The notes below the pieces were generated by a model. It was not told the origin of the DNA. It made no database searches and saw only the letters and a program-made list of their open reading frames with translations. 64,000 nt of DNA from Nakamurella panacisegetis (GTDB taxonomy: Bacteria > Actinomycetota > Actinomycetes > Mycobacteriales > Nakamurellaceae), in contig NZ_LT629710.1 in NCBI RefSeq assembly GCF_900104535.1, positions 1,178,001 through 1,242,000 on the forward strand, in the 5' to 3' direction. Numbering within the stretch: the stretch's first letter is position 1; each line of letters starts with the position of its first letter. Below are positions 45,836 through 55,533 of the stretch, piece by piece. The position numbers and the translations under genes were made by a program.

Positions 45836-48800
45836 CTAACTGACCTTGCGCCGTCGACCGATGATCAATGCCATCGCTCCGAGCAGGAGGAATGCAGCAG
45901 CCCAGAGGATCTCGGTCAGCAACGGAACGCCCGTGTAGGCCAGGGGCGGGTTCGCCGGCTGCGCGAGAACCCGGGCCTCGGACCGGACGGACACGATCGG
46001 AGTGCTCCCCGGCGGGGTGCCGCCTGCGGTTGCCGTGTTGGTCAGGGTTCCGGCGGCCAGATCAGCGGCAGTGGTCAGATAGGTTGCGGTGCAGGTGATC
46101 TTGGCCGCCGGCGCCAGGGACGCCGTTCCGCTCGGACAGCTGATCGCCGACAGTGTGCCGGTTCCCGAGAACGCTCCCTCGTCCACGGTGACGTGGGTGA
46201 GGGTGACGTTCCCGGTGTTGGTGACCAGGAAGCTGTAGGTGATCTGTTGGCCGACCCGACTCACCGTGGTGGTGTCGGCGGTCTTGACCACCGTGATCGA
46301 TGGGGCAGCACCGGCGGTGACCTTCGCCGAAGACGGCTCGGACGTTGTCGGCTTCGGATGCGGGTCGCCGGGCGTCACCGGCGGCGTGCCGTGTGACGTC
46401 GCAGTGTTGGTGAGCTTCCCGGCGTCGATGTCGGCCTGTGTCGCCGTGTACGTCGCGGTGCAGACCTCCGAAGCGCCCGGCGCCAATGTTGAGCTCGGGC
46501 AGCTCGGCACGGGCGCAGTGCCCGTGCCCGAGAACGCGGTCTCGGTGACGCCGACCTGGTGCAGGGTCACATTTCCGGTGTTCGTCACCTTGAATGAGTA
46601 GGTGACCTTGTCGCCGGCCACGGTGACGGTCGTCGGGGTCGCCGACTTGACCACTGTGATCGCCGGTACGGGTTCGGCGGTCACCACGGCCTTGGACGGG
46701 TTGGAATCTGTCGGTGTCGGGCTCGGGTCATCGGACGTTGGCGGCTGGGTGCCGTGTGCGGTCGCCGTGTTGGTGATCACCCCGGCGTCCACATCGGCCT
46801 GCGTGACGGTGTACGGAGCCGTGCAGATCTCGGTGGCGGCCGGGGCCAAGGTCGCGGCCGGGCAGGTGATCACCGGGGGGTTCCCGGTCCCGGAGAACGC
46901 GGTCTCGGTAATCCCGACCGTGCGCAGAGTGACGTTGCCGGTATTGGTCACCCTGAAGCGGTAAGTGACCTTCTCACCGGCTGCAGCCACCACCGTCGGC
47001 GTGACCGACTTGACCAGGGTGATGGCCGGCGCCGGGGGCTGGGGCACGGTGACGGTCGACGGCGGCGAGATCGGCGCCGAGCACGACTGGTCGGCGGCCT
47101 CCGCCGCGCGGGCCGCGGCGGTCCGCTTCCCCGCCGGTACCTGCACCAGGCAGGGCGGCGTCCCGGTGGAAGTGGCAGTGTTGGTGATCTTTCCGGCATC
47201 AACATCCGCTTGGGTCACGACATACGTTGCGGTGCAGGTGATCGCATGTCCGGGCGCCAACGACGCCGCGCCGGCCGGGCAGTTCGGCGCTGACATGGAG
47301 CCGGTCCCGCTGAAGGCGCCCTCGTTCACCGTCACATCCGTCAAGGTGACATTGCCGGTGTTGGTGACCAAGAAGCTGTAGGTCACCGTCTGGCCGACGG
47401 TGATGGCTTTCTGCGCCGCTGGGTCAGCCGACTTCACGACGGCGATGCCTGGTGTCGACGGAGCCGTCACCAGCGCGGACGAGCTGTTCGAGTCGGTTGG
47501 AGTGTCCGATCCGGGCGAAGACGCGTGGGCGGTCGCGAGGTTCTCGATGAACCCGGCGTCGACGTCGGCTTGGGTGGCGACGTATCCCGCCGTGCACGTC
47601 AGAGATTCTCCGGGCGCGAGGGCACCCTGCGGGCACACCACCACCAGGGGTGTTCCGGTGCCCGAGAACGAGTCCTCGGAGACCGCCACCTTGTCCATGG
47701 TCACGTTGCCGGTGTTGGTGACCAGGAATGAATAGGTGACCTTCTGGCCGGCCTTGGCAATGGTGACCGGATCGGCCGACTTCTTCAAGGTGATGGCCGG
47801 GGTGGGCGGTGCGGTCACCACGGCGGTGGAGGGTCCGGAATCAGTCGGTTGAGGGTTCGGGTCGGTCGGTGTGACCGGCCCCGTGCCGTGGGCGACGGCG
47901 GTGTTGGTGATGACACCGGCGTCCACGTCGGCCTGCGTCGTCGTGTAGACGGCGGTGCAGGTCACCGAGTCACCCGGCGCCAAAACCGAGGGGTTGCACG
48001 TCGGAGCGGGGAGTGTGCCGGTACCGGAGAACAGTGCCTTTGTTTCGGAGACGCCCACGGCGTGCAACGTGACGTTGCCGGTGTTGGTGACCAGATACGA
48101 GTAGGTAACCGTATCGCCGGCGTGCGCCACCACTACCGGGTCGGCCGACTTGACGATGGTGAGCGCGGGGGCCGGCGGAACCGCCAGGATCGCATCCGCG
48201 GGTGGGGACACCGGCGGCTCGGTGGTGCCGGGCGGAGTGCCGGTGGCGGTCGCGGTATTGGTCACCGATCCGGCGTCGGCGTCCGCCTGGGTCAGCGTGT
48301 ACGGAGCGGTGCAGGTCACCGACGCGCCGGGTAGCAGGGAGTCCGCCGCGGGCGGGCAGGTGATCACCAAAGGCGTGCCCGTTCCGGAGAACTTCTGTTC
48401 CGTGACGGTGGCGTTCGCCAGCGTCACATTGCCGGTGTTGGTGATCAGGAACGAGTACAGAACCGTGTCACCGGCTTTGCCGACCGTGGTCGGGTTGACC
48501 GTCTTGTCAAGGGTGATCGCCGGCGCCGGCGGTGCCGGCACGACCACGGTCGACGGCGGTGACACCGGGGGCGGCCCACTCGGCGGCGTGCCGGTTGACG
48601 TGGCCGTGTTGCTGATCGTGCCGGTGTCGACATCCGCCTGGGTCACCACGTAGCTTGCGGTGCAGGTCATCTGAGCGCCCGGGGCCAGGGTCACGCCGGT
48701 CGGGCACACTGGCACGGGAACGACACCGGTGCCGCTGAATGCCGTTTCGGTCACCGACGGGTCGGTCAGCGTGACGTTGCCGGTGTTGGTCACGACGTAC

Positions 48801-51800
48801 GAGTAGGTGACCGTCTGGCCCAACACGATGGCGTTCATCGCAGCGGTGTCAGCAGATTTCACGACGCTGATCGCCGCCTTCAACGGAATGTTGACAATCG
48901 CGCTGGACGGCGGCGACACCGGGGCCGGCCCGGCCGGGGGTGTCCCGGTGGCGGTCGCGGTATTGGTCACCATTCCGGCATCGACATCCGCCTGGGTCAC
49001 CACGTACGGGGCGGTGCAGGTCACCGAGGCTCCGGGGGCCAACGAGCTCGCCGCCGGTGGGCACGTGATCACCGGCGGGGTGCCCGTCCCGGAGAATGCG
49101 GTGTCGACCACGGCCGCGTCGGTCAGCGTGACGTTGCCGGTATTGGTCACCAGGAAGGAGTAGGTGACCGTTTGACCGGCCTTGTCGACCGTCGTCGGGT
49201 TGGCCGTCTTTACGAGGTCGATCTTCGGGACCTGCACGATCGTGCTGGTGGCGCATCCGCCGGTGGTGGCGCAGACGCCGCCGGGACCGTCGGGCACAAC
49301 CTTGTTGGTCAGCAACTTGTCGCCGGTATCGGCGGCATCGACCTTCACCTGGTAGGTGACGGTGACGCTCGATCCGGCGGCGGGCGACACGGCCAACGGA
49401 CCGGTCCAGGACACCACGCCACCGGTCACGCTCACGGTACCGGCCGAGGCGGTCGCCGATCCGGCGACGTAGGCGCCGTCGTCACTCACGCCCGTCAGAG
49501 TGTCGGTGAACGACGCGGCCCCGGCCCCGCTGGCCGGATACTCGACCGCGCCGGTGTTGACGACCTTCACCGTGTAGGTGACGACGCCGCCCTGCAGCAC
49601 CGTGGCTGCCGAAGCCGCCTTCGCCACCGTGTAGGACGCCACGCTGGTGGTCACCGAGCAGGCCGGATCCGTCGAATTCAACGGACAGTTCGAGGAATTC
49701 GGGGGCGTCTCCACCGTGTTGGTGAGCACCTTGTTACCGGTGTCTGGGTTGTTCACCTTCACCGAATACGTGATGGTCGCACTCTGCCCAGGCATGATCG
49801 ACGGGGCCGACCACTTCAACGTGTTGCCGGTGACCACGGCCGTACCGAAACTGGCCGAAACATCGCCCTGATACTGGGCGTCATCCAGGACGGCCGACAA
49901 GTCGTCGGTAAGGGACGGGGCCAGGAACGGCGCCGCACTCGTGGTCGGCTCGGTGACCTTGATCGTGTAGGTGATGATCTGGCCCACCGACACCGCGGTA
50001 CCGACGTTGGCCGTCTTCACCACATGGAACGGATCCGGAACGACAATTCCGGCCACGTCGGTCGCGGTCAGTGTGGGCCCGGTCGGCGGAGTGATCGTCG
50101 ACGTCGCCGTGTTCACCGTCGTGCCCACCGCGGCCGTGCCGGAACAACTGATCGTCGTGGAGGCGCCGGCCGCCAAGGAGGCAATCGTCGTGTCACACCC
50201 CGGAACCAGCGGATCCGACACCGGAATGTTGGTCAGGGTGCCGGTGCCCTTGTTCGTGACCACGATCTTGTAGGGGACCGAATCACCGACCGCGTGCTGC
50301 TGGAAGTCGGCGACCGAGTTCGCGTCGTGGTAGTCCGACCCGGCAGCCGTCGGATCGCTCGCCGGGTTGCCTCCCTTGGCCAGCACGTACTTCTTGAGGT
50401 CCAACGCGTAGCAGTCACCGATTGTGGTGGTGGCCGACGAGAGCATGGGCAAGGCGGTGTGCCCGGCGAGTGAACTGGCCGAGTTCACCAACACCTGTCC
50501 CGGCTTGTTGTCGGAGGCCGTCGGAGCGGTGCAGCTGGAGCCGGCCGGAGTGGAGAATGCGATCCGAATCGTCTGCGTGGCACCAGGTGCCAGGTCACCA
50601 CCGATCACCCGGATCGCGGTCGGATGGGCAACCGGGGTCGTCGACCAGTGCACGGTGTTTCCGGAGATGCTCCCGGGCGTCCCGCCGTTGGAGGTGGCTC
50701 GCGGGTCGCTCGACAACGAGGAGATGGGATCACTCGTGTAGTAGACCGTTCCGCCGGTCGGCGGCGTCACACCCGTGATCGAATAGCCACCATCGGCATT
50801 CGTTCCACGGCCATCCAACTTGCTCGGCAGAATGTCGATCGTGTCGGTGAACGGATTGTCGACCGGGTCCTGTGAATTGATCACCAGATCCCAGGCGGAA
50901 CTGTCTCCGTAGAACGACAACACGTTGGCCTCGACGGACTTGCCAAGGACCGTGGCTCCGCCGCTGGGGACCGTCACGCTGGCGGTCGCCTGCCTGACCG
51001 CGGCCGGCCGGCTGTCCCCCGGGACGTCGATCTGTGCGGTGTTGGTGAGCACGGTGCCCGGGGCGATTGCGCTGTTCGCGGCGGTCTGCGCCTGATAGGT
51101 GATGGGCTGCGGGGTGTTTGCCGCGACGTTGGTGAAAGTCCAGGTCAGCGTCTGCTGACCGCCCGATGTCGTCACGGTCGGCGTGGGTGCGCCCGAGCCG
51201 GCAACGTACGTCATGCCGGCCGGCAGGGTGTCGGTGACGGTGAAGGTCTGGTTCGGCGGGCTCTGAACGGCGAGATCAGCTTCGGCGGTGAGGTTGTAAC
51301 TGACCGGCACGCCGGGCGTGGCCGTCGTGCTCGGGGTCGTCTTGGTGATGACGCCCGTCGGCCCCTGGATCCGCATGGCGTCGCGCTGGCCGTTGGTGTT
51401 CGGGCCGTAGGTGCTCCCGGGAATGACGGCCAGGACTGCCGGTGACGTGCTGATGTTGATGTAGTTGTTGAGGGTCGGGTAGCCCGGGAACACGGTGGCG
51501 GTGTTGAAAGGCGCGTTGAAGGCGCCCACGGTCCACGATTCCGCCCCGATCGGCGCGGTGGGCGGAACGTAGCCCCACACTCTCAGCATGTGGTGGGTCT
51601 GCTGGTCCACTGCGGGGTTCCAGGTCATCTTCACCGCGGTGACTCCGGCCGGAAGATTCACCAGGCACTGATCGTCGGAGTACACCACGTTGATCAGCGG
51701 CTGGGTCGCGCAGCCAGCGGGAAAGGGGGCCGCGATCCAGGGGCTGCCGGCCACACCGACCGGCTCACCGCAGGTCTCGGTCTTCGTGTTGATCGCATCG

Positions 51801-53326
51801 GTGCGATACCAGATGTGTGCCGTCGTGATTCTCGAATAGGAGGCGCCGTCTGCGGCGAGAGTGTCCACGTAACGCGGGGTGAAGGCAGCCGGGTTCTGCA
51901 CCATGCTGCACGAACCGGCCATGTCGGCACCGCCCGCCCCGGTGTAGGTGGACCACGTCACGCTGTCGGCCGAACTGACCAGCGGGAGTTGCAGAGGGCT
52001 CACGGGGGTGCCCGGGTTGGTCGAGGTCCCTGCCCCCGGCACGGGCAGGGTCAGGTTCTGGGCCGTTCCCGGAGCGGCCCAGAGGTTCGCATCCCAGGGC
52101 GAGCGACCGGTGGTCGGCCCGCCTTGCCAGCTGATGGCAAAGGCACCCGGCAGGACAACTGTTGTGCCTGTGACGTCGTTGCCGGTGTTCGTCTCGGCCT
52201 GGGTGACACCGTCGGCAAAGGTGAACGGGCTGGGTGTCGCACTGAAGGTGACGCCGGTACTGGCCGTGATCGGGGTGCTGTAGCTGAAGGTGAGCTTGCC
52301 CGCGGCCACGAAGTTCGTCGTGGACGGGATCGCGTTGCCCAGGCTGTCGACGGTCGGCACGTGCTGGAGGGAGTAGTCCAGACCGCTCAGAGTGACCGTG
52401 TAGTGCGTGCCGCTGCCGCTGATGGAGCAGGTCGGCACATTCGTTCGGTTGGCGAAAGTCGATGCGGAGTAGGGAATTCCAGTGGCCTGCGCCGTGTTGT
52501 CGACCGGTGCGCAACCCTCCCATTGGAGGCCGGTGAGTTGGCCCGACACCGAAACGGCGATGTCGACGGTGAATGTGTAGGTCGCCGGGCCCGCCACGCT
52601 GCCCGCCGTCATCGCGACGCCGTAATCAACGATGACCGTCGACCGGTTTCCGCCACTGCGGCTCGGAGCGTTGGCGCCTTGGTAGTTCTGGTTCGGTGCG
52701 CTGAGCACCAGGTCCATGCCGTGCGTACCGGTGATCGGGAGCGCCGGAGTACTCGCGGGCGCGGTCGGCGCCACAGCGGAGTCCGATGTCGCGGTGCCCG
52801 AGACGGAGAGTTTGGACCCCGCCGCTCCCGTCGCCTTGACCGGCGCCTGAATGACGGACGCCGTCCCTTCCGTGATCGTGCCGACGTTGCACAGCAGCTG
52901 AGTGCCGTTGGCGCTGATCGCCGACAGCGGCACCACTCCCTTGGTCTTGCACACGGCCGGGATGCTCACGAAGACCCCATTGGTGGCCGTCAAGGTGGCG
53001 CGGACATTGGAGACCGGGTCATTCGCGAAGGGGTCGCTGACATCGTTGGTGCTCAGGTGGAATTCGGCCGTTCGGGTGACGCCGTACGGAGCGTCGGTCG
53101 GGGCCGGAGCGTCAGCCCAGTTCGCGGTCAACTCGTGCTTGGCCACCGTGGCCGCTGAGGCGACCGTCGTGCCGGCGAACACCGCCACCAATGCGATCAC
53201 GATGACCAGAACCGCCGAATTTCGCCACCGCCGGGAGCCCCGGACCAGCGGGTTCGGCTTCCTGACGGTCCGAAGACCTCTCGACCTGGTCGAGGCGGGC
53301 ACGGGTGACACCGGGCGACGAAACAT
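45836..53326 (-). CDS. Giant DUF11-repeat surface protein with LAXTG sorting signal
   Basis: A 2496-residue cell-wall protein. An atypically long basic N-terminus and a hydrophobic helix (NSAVLVIVIALVAVFAGTTV, then ASAA) form the signal peptide. About 1000 residues of beta-rich, Thr/Pro-rich sequence and three divergent DUF11-like units precede nine near-identical repeats of about 118 residues, each with VTYSFLVTNTGNVTL, SGTGTxP, CxP and NTATxxGTPP. The C-terminus has LAYTG, an LAXTG site for class E sortases, then a hydrophobic helix (ILWAAAFLLLGAMALIIG) and basic RRRKVS. ATG 53326 has GGAG 9 bases upstream; the longer frame adds 22 non-conserved residues. Probably a fibrillar surface adhesin; no sortase lies in the window. 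Confidence 0.85.
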   Translation of the reverse strand: MFRRPVSPVPASTRSRGLRTVRKPNPLVRGSRRWRNSAVLVIVIALVAVFAGTTVASAATVAKHELTANWADAPAPTDAPYGVTRTAEFHLSTNDVSDPFANDPVSNVRATLTATNGVFVSIPAVCKTKGVVPLSAISANGTQLLCNVGTITEGTASVIQAPVKATGAAGSKLSVSGTATSDSAVAPTAPASTPALPITGTHGMDLVLSAPNQNYQGANAPSRSGGNRSTVIVDYGVAMTAGSVAGPATYTFTVDIAVSVSGQLTGLQWEGCAPVDNTAQATGIPYSASTFANRTNVPTCSISGSGTHYTVTLSGLDYSLQHVPTVDSLGNAIPSTTNFVAAGKLTFSYSTPITASTGVTFSATPSPFTFADGVTQAETNTGNDVTGTTVVLPGAFAISWQGGPTTGRSPWDANLWAAPGTAQNLTLPVPGAGTSTNPGTPVSPLQLPLVSSADSVTWSTYTGAGGADMAGSCSMVQNPAAFTPRYVDTLAADGASYSRITTAHIWYRTDAINTKTETCGEPVGVAGSPWIAAPFPAGCATQPLINVVYSDDQCLVNLPAGVTAVKMTWNPAVDQQTHHMLRVWGYVPPTAPIGAESWTVGAFNAPFNTATVFPGYPTLNNYINISTSPAVLAVIPGSTYGPNTNGQRDAMRIQGPTGVITKTTPSTTATPGVPVSYNLTAEADLAVQSPPNQTFTVTDTLPAGMTYVAGSGAPTPTVTTSGGQQTLTWTFTNVAANTPQPITYQAQTAANSAIAPGTVLTNTAQIDVPGDSRPAAVRQATASVTVPSGGATVLGKSVEANVLSFYGDSSAWDLVINSQDPVDNPFTDTIDILPSKLDGRGTNADGGYSITGVTPPTGGTVYYTSDPISSLSSDPRATSNGGTPGSISGNTVHWSTTPVAHPTAIRVIGGDLAPGATQTIRIAFSTPAGSSCTAPTASDNKPGQVLVNSASSLAGHTALPMLSSATTTIGDCYALDLKKYVLAKGGNPASDPTAAGSDYHDANSVADFQQHAVGDSVPYKIVVTNKGTGTLTNIPVSDPLVPGCDTTIASLAAGASTTISCSGTAAVGTTVNTATSTITPPTGPTLTATDVAGIVVPDPFHVVKTANVGTAVSVGQIITYTIKVTEPTTSAAPFLAPSLTDDLSAVLDDAQYQGDVSASFGTAVVTGNTLKWSAPSIMPGQSATITYSVKVNNPDTGNKVLTNTVETPPNSSNCPLNSTDPACSVTTSVASYTVAKAASAATVLQGGVVTYTVKVVNTGAVEYPASGAGAASFTDTLTGVSDDGAYVAGSATASAGTVSVTGGVVSWTGPLAVSPAAGSSVTVTYQVKVDAADTGDKLLTNKVVPDGPGGVCATTGGCATSTIVQVPKIDLVKTANPTTVDKAGQTVTYSFLVTNTGNVTLTDAAVVDTAFSGTGTPPVITCPPAASSLAPGASVTCTAPYVVTQADVDAGMVTNTATATGTPPAGPAPVSPPSSAIVNIPLKAAISVVKSADTAAMNAIVLGQTVTYSYVVTNTGNVTLTDPSVTETAFSGTGVVPVPVCPTGVTLAPGAQMTCTASYVVTQADVDTGTISNTATSTGTPPSGPPPVSPPSTVVVPAPPAPAITLDKTVNPTTVGKAGDTVLYSFLITNTGNVTLANATVTEQKFSGTGTPLVITCPPAADSLLPGASVTCTAPYTLTQADADAGSVTNTATATGTPPGTTEPPVSPPADAILAVPPAPALTIVKSADPVVVAHAGDTVTYSYLVTNTGNVTLHAVGVSETKALFSGTGTLPAPTCNPSVLAPGDSVTCTAVYTTTQADVDAGVITNTAVAHGTGPVTPTDPNPQPTDSGPSTAVVTAPPTPAITLKKSADPVTIAKAGQKVTYSFLVTNTGNVTMDKVAVSEDSFSGTGTPLVVVCPQGALAPGESLTCTAGYVATQADVDAGFIENLATAHASSPGSDTPTDSNSSSALVTAPSTPGIAVVKSADPAAQKAITVGQTVTYSFLVTNTGNVTLTDVTVNEGAFSGTGSMSAPNCPAGAASLAPGHAITCTATYVVTQADVDAGKITNTATSTGTPPCLVQVPAGKRTAAARAAEAADQSCSAPISPPSTVTVPQPPAPAITLVKSVTPTVVAAAGEKVTYRFRVTNTGNVTLRTVGITETAFSGTGNPPVITCPAATLAPAATEICTAPYTVTQADVDAGVITNTATAHGTQPPTSDDPSPTPTDSNPSKAVVTAEPVPAITVVKSATPTTVTVAGDKVTYSFKVTNTGNVTLHQVGVTETAFSGTGTAPVPSCPSSTLAPGASEVCTATYTATQADIDAGKLTNTATSHGTPPVTPGDPHPKPTTSEPSSAKVTAGAAPSITVVKTADTTTVSRVGQQITYSFLVTNTGNVTLTHVTVDEGAFSGTGTLSAISCPSGTASLAPAAKITCTATYLTTAADLAAGTLTNTATAGGTPPGSTPIVSVRSEARVLAQPANPPLAYTGVPLLTEILWAAAFLLLGAMALIIGRRRKVS
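46000..49260 (-). repeat. Nine tandem ~350-bp coding repeats
   Basis: The segment encoding TNTGNVT recurs nine times at about 46203, 46570, 46933, 47351, 47703, 48070, 48427, 48774 and 49132. Spacing is 347-367 bases except between 46933 and 47351 (418), where one unit holds a ~20-residue insert with two Cys (PPCLVQVPAGKRTAAARAAE). Good conservation at the DNA level suggests recent expansion or recombination. Confidence 0.85.
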
Positions 53327-53383
53327 GCTGCTGCTCCAAGACTCTAGGTTCGACGACGCACAACGGCCTCGGAGGAGCCGAGG

Positions 53384-54106
53384 GATGACCACACACAGTG
53401 TTTACGCGATAAGGCACGACAAAGATAGATAGCTTCCCATCTGTTCACATGCCAGATCTCGCGAAGGAGCGGCTACCTCGCGTGAGGAGCAGTGCATCAA
53501 TCACGGACTCCCGAAGCCGCAGCACGTTCTGGTCGGGCACGCAAGCGCTCCTCGGCTTGAATTTCTGAGCCGCAGCGCTATCCGAAAGTAGCCAACACCG
53601 CGACCCGAGCACGTCAGGTTCATCCGTTTGGGACGTGATTGGGTCGCGATCAGGGTGATGCACCGGCTCCGTCAGAGGTCCTTGCGGTCGGACGCGGAGA
53701 CCCACGGCCTCCTGGGAGGACCTAGCTCGTGGCTCACTGCCCCCGCCAAGCCGCAGGGATCTAGCGGCCGCACAGGGAAGACCTCGATCGCACTTTCGAA
53801 TGAAGGAGAACGAAGACAGAGCAAAGGCAGAAACGCGTGCTTCCGCCGCCTGATTTCATGGGTGGCGGGCATCTGCCTCGTATCGTGCAATGGAGCGGCC
53901 AACGGAATACTGGGACCGACCAACCCACGACGGCGCCCCAACCCATTCATGATGGAGACCGCGGGCATGGTTCCCGGGCCGGACAGCAGCGATGCTATGG
54001 CAACCGATGCGGTATGGCGAGTTGGGTGAGATGTTGAAATGCCGCAGTGCCTGAAGCGGACGCAGAGATTGGGCCTGGTGGCGTAGGCCCAAATCGGTGT
54101 GCCGTA
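53384..54106. other. Region without a convincing gene
   Basis: About 720 bases upstream of the giant surface protein. Base composition is less GC-rich and third-position bias is lost; short frames on either strand lack domains or ribosome sites. A hairpin (CCTCGG-AGGAG-CCGAGG, 53367-53383) lies just before it in the leader of the surface gene. It probably holds promoters and decayed sequence. Confidence 0.5.
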
Positions 54107-54979
54107 CTACTGCAGTCGGAAATGGTCCGCGTAGTCGCGGCAGAATTGCGCGATGTCCCGCGGCGGTCGGCCGGTGACCTCGTTGACCGCTGTGGACACG
54201 AAGGCCGCCTCACCGCGGCTGTAGTGGGCGTAGTCCTCCAGTGTTCCTTGGATCTGCCAGGCCGGCAGGATGCCGTCCAGTGCCGCACCGAACTGCTCCG
54301 GGGGTGCGTCGGCGAAGGTGACGGTGTGGCCCAGCGCCTCACTCATGGCCACGGCGATCTCCTCGTGGGTGATGGCCGCCGGTCCGGTCAGGGTGTACGT
54401 GGCGCCTTGGTGTCCGTCTTCGGTCAGGGCGGCGGCGGCGACGGCGGCGATGTCCCGGACGTCGATGGCGCTGATGGCGGAGCTGCCGATCGGTGCGAAG
54501 AACATCCCGTTCTGGGCGATGAGCCCGGCGAAGGCCAGGAATCCCTGGAAGAACAGGTTGGGCCGCAGGAACGTGTAACCGATGCCGAGGTTGCGGATGT
54601 GCTCCTCCACGGCCGCGTGGTAACGGAGGAATCGGACCGGTGAGGTCGATTCGGACCCCAGTTGGGACAGCACGACCAGCGTCTCGACGCCGGCCGCTGC
54701 GGCCCGGTCGGCGAACTGCACCTGCTGCTCCTGAGCCCGTTCCGACGACGGCGTGACCAGGTAGGCGCGCCGCACGCCGTGTAGTGCTGCGGACAGGGTT
54801 CTCGGGTCGTCGAAATCGGCGATGACGGCGTCCACCGCGGCGGGGAAGACCCCGGCCACCGGCGGCCGGCGGACCATGACCCGGACGGGATGACCGGCGG
54901 CAGTGAGGTTCTCGACAATGGCGGAACCGGTGCTTCCGGTGGCGCCGGTGATCAGGATGGGGCTGTTGGTGTGGTTCAT
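54107..54979 (-). CDS. NmrA-like NAD(P)-binding oxidoreductase
   Basis: A 290-residue atypical SDR. The Rossmann motif ITGATGSTGSAIVENL is at residues 9-24; VMVRRPP follows as NADP-binding Arg segment, with VVLSQLGSES in place of the Tyr-Lys site and YTFLRPNLFFQGFLAF typical of NmrA/QorB-like proteins. It may act as a redox sensor or quinone reductase. Start ATG 54979. It lies beside genes for a membrane protein and an exporter, on the same strand. Confidence 0.85.
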   Translation of the reverse strand: MNHTNSPILITGATGSTGSAIVENLTAAGHPVRVMVRRPPVAGVFPAAVDAVIADFDDPRTLSAALHGVRRAYLVTPSSERAQEQQVQFADRAAAAGVETLVVLSQLGSESTSPVRFLRYHAAVEEHIRNLGIGYTFLRPNLFFQGFLAFAGLIAQNGMFFAPIGSSAISAIDVRDIAAVAAAALTEDGHQGATYTLTGPAAITHEEIAVAMSEALGHTVTFADAPPEQFGAALDGILPAWQIQGTLEDYAHYSRGEAAFVSTAVNEVTGRPPRDIAQFCRDYADHFRLQ

Positions 54980-55074
54980 CAGAATTCTCCTCTGGAATCA
55001 GAAATACGGGATGGTGAGCTATTGATCAGTGCGACGGGGAAACCGATCCGGGGGGCCCGGTTCCGGTACCGAAG

Positions 55075-55428
55075 TCAGACCTTCTTGACGCGCATCCGGA
55101 TCAGCACGATGGCGGTCAGCGCAGCGATGAGGACGACGAAGACCGGGCTCATGTCCTTGGACAGGCTCTTCGCGCCGTCCGGCCGGACCAGCCAGATCAC
55201 CAGGGGTGTCGCGTAGGCGGCCCCCAGGGCGATGGTCCAGCTCCGCACCGCCCGGAGCCGGGCGTCCCGCAGCACCCCGAGCAGGACGATCACGACCGGA
55301 ATGACGGCCAGCATGGCGAACTGGCCGATCACCAGCACCGGGATGGACCACAGCGAGATGAGGAAGCGTCGCGGGCGAGCGGGGATGGAACCGCTGACGG
55401 CAGCGGTGGAGGTCGAGGTGGTGGTCAT
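55075..55428 (-). CDS. Membrane protein, unknown function
   Basis: A 117-residue protein with three or four helices (LISLWSIPVLVIGQFAMLAV, IALGAAYATPLVIWLV, FVVLIAALTAIVLI) after a Ser/Thr-rich N-terminus. No family recognised. It lies between the exporter and reductase genes and is probably co-transcribed. Confidence 0.6.
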   Translation of the reverse strand: MTTTSTSTAAVSGSIPARPRRFLISLWSIPVLVIGQFAMLAVIPVVIVLLGVLRDARLRAVRSWTIALGAAYATPLVIWLVRPDGAKSLSKDMSPVFVVLIAALTAIVLIRMRVKKV

Positions 55429-55533
55429 GGTGATTCTCCGTTCGGGAAGGGGTGGTGCGGACAGGAAGCACGAGCGATGGTGCGGGGGACGTGGTCGGCT
55501 GAGATCGGCGAGTACGGCGGATGTCGGCGGATG

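Noticed and set aside
46000-49260. CRISPR-like array
   Set aside because: Repeat unit is about 350 bases and fully coding (DUF11 repeats), not 25-40-base repeats with spacers.
49172-50473. 433-residue plus-strand frame inside the giant surface gene
   Set aside because: Shadow frame, His/Arg/Gly-rich, no domain.
53628-54029. 133-residue plus-strand frame with a lipoprotein-like segment (ISWVAGICLVSCNGAA)
   Set aside because: No ribosome site, no domain and overlapping frames on both strands; composition looks non-coding.
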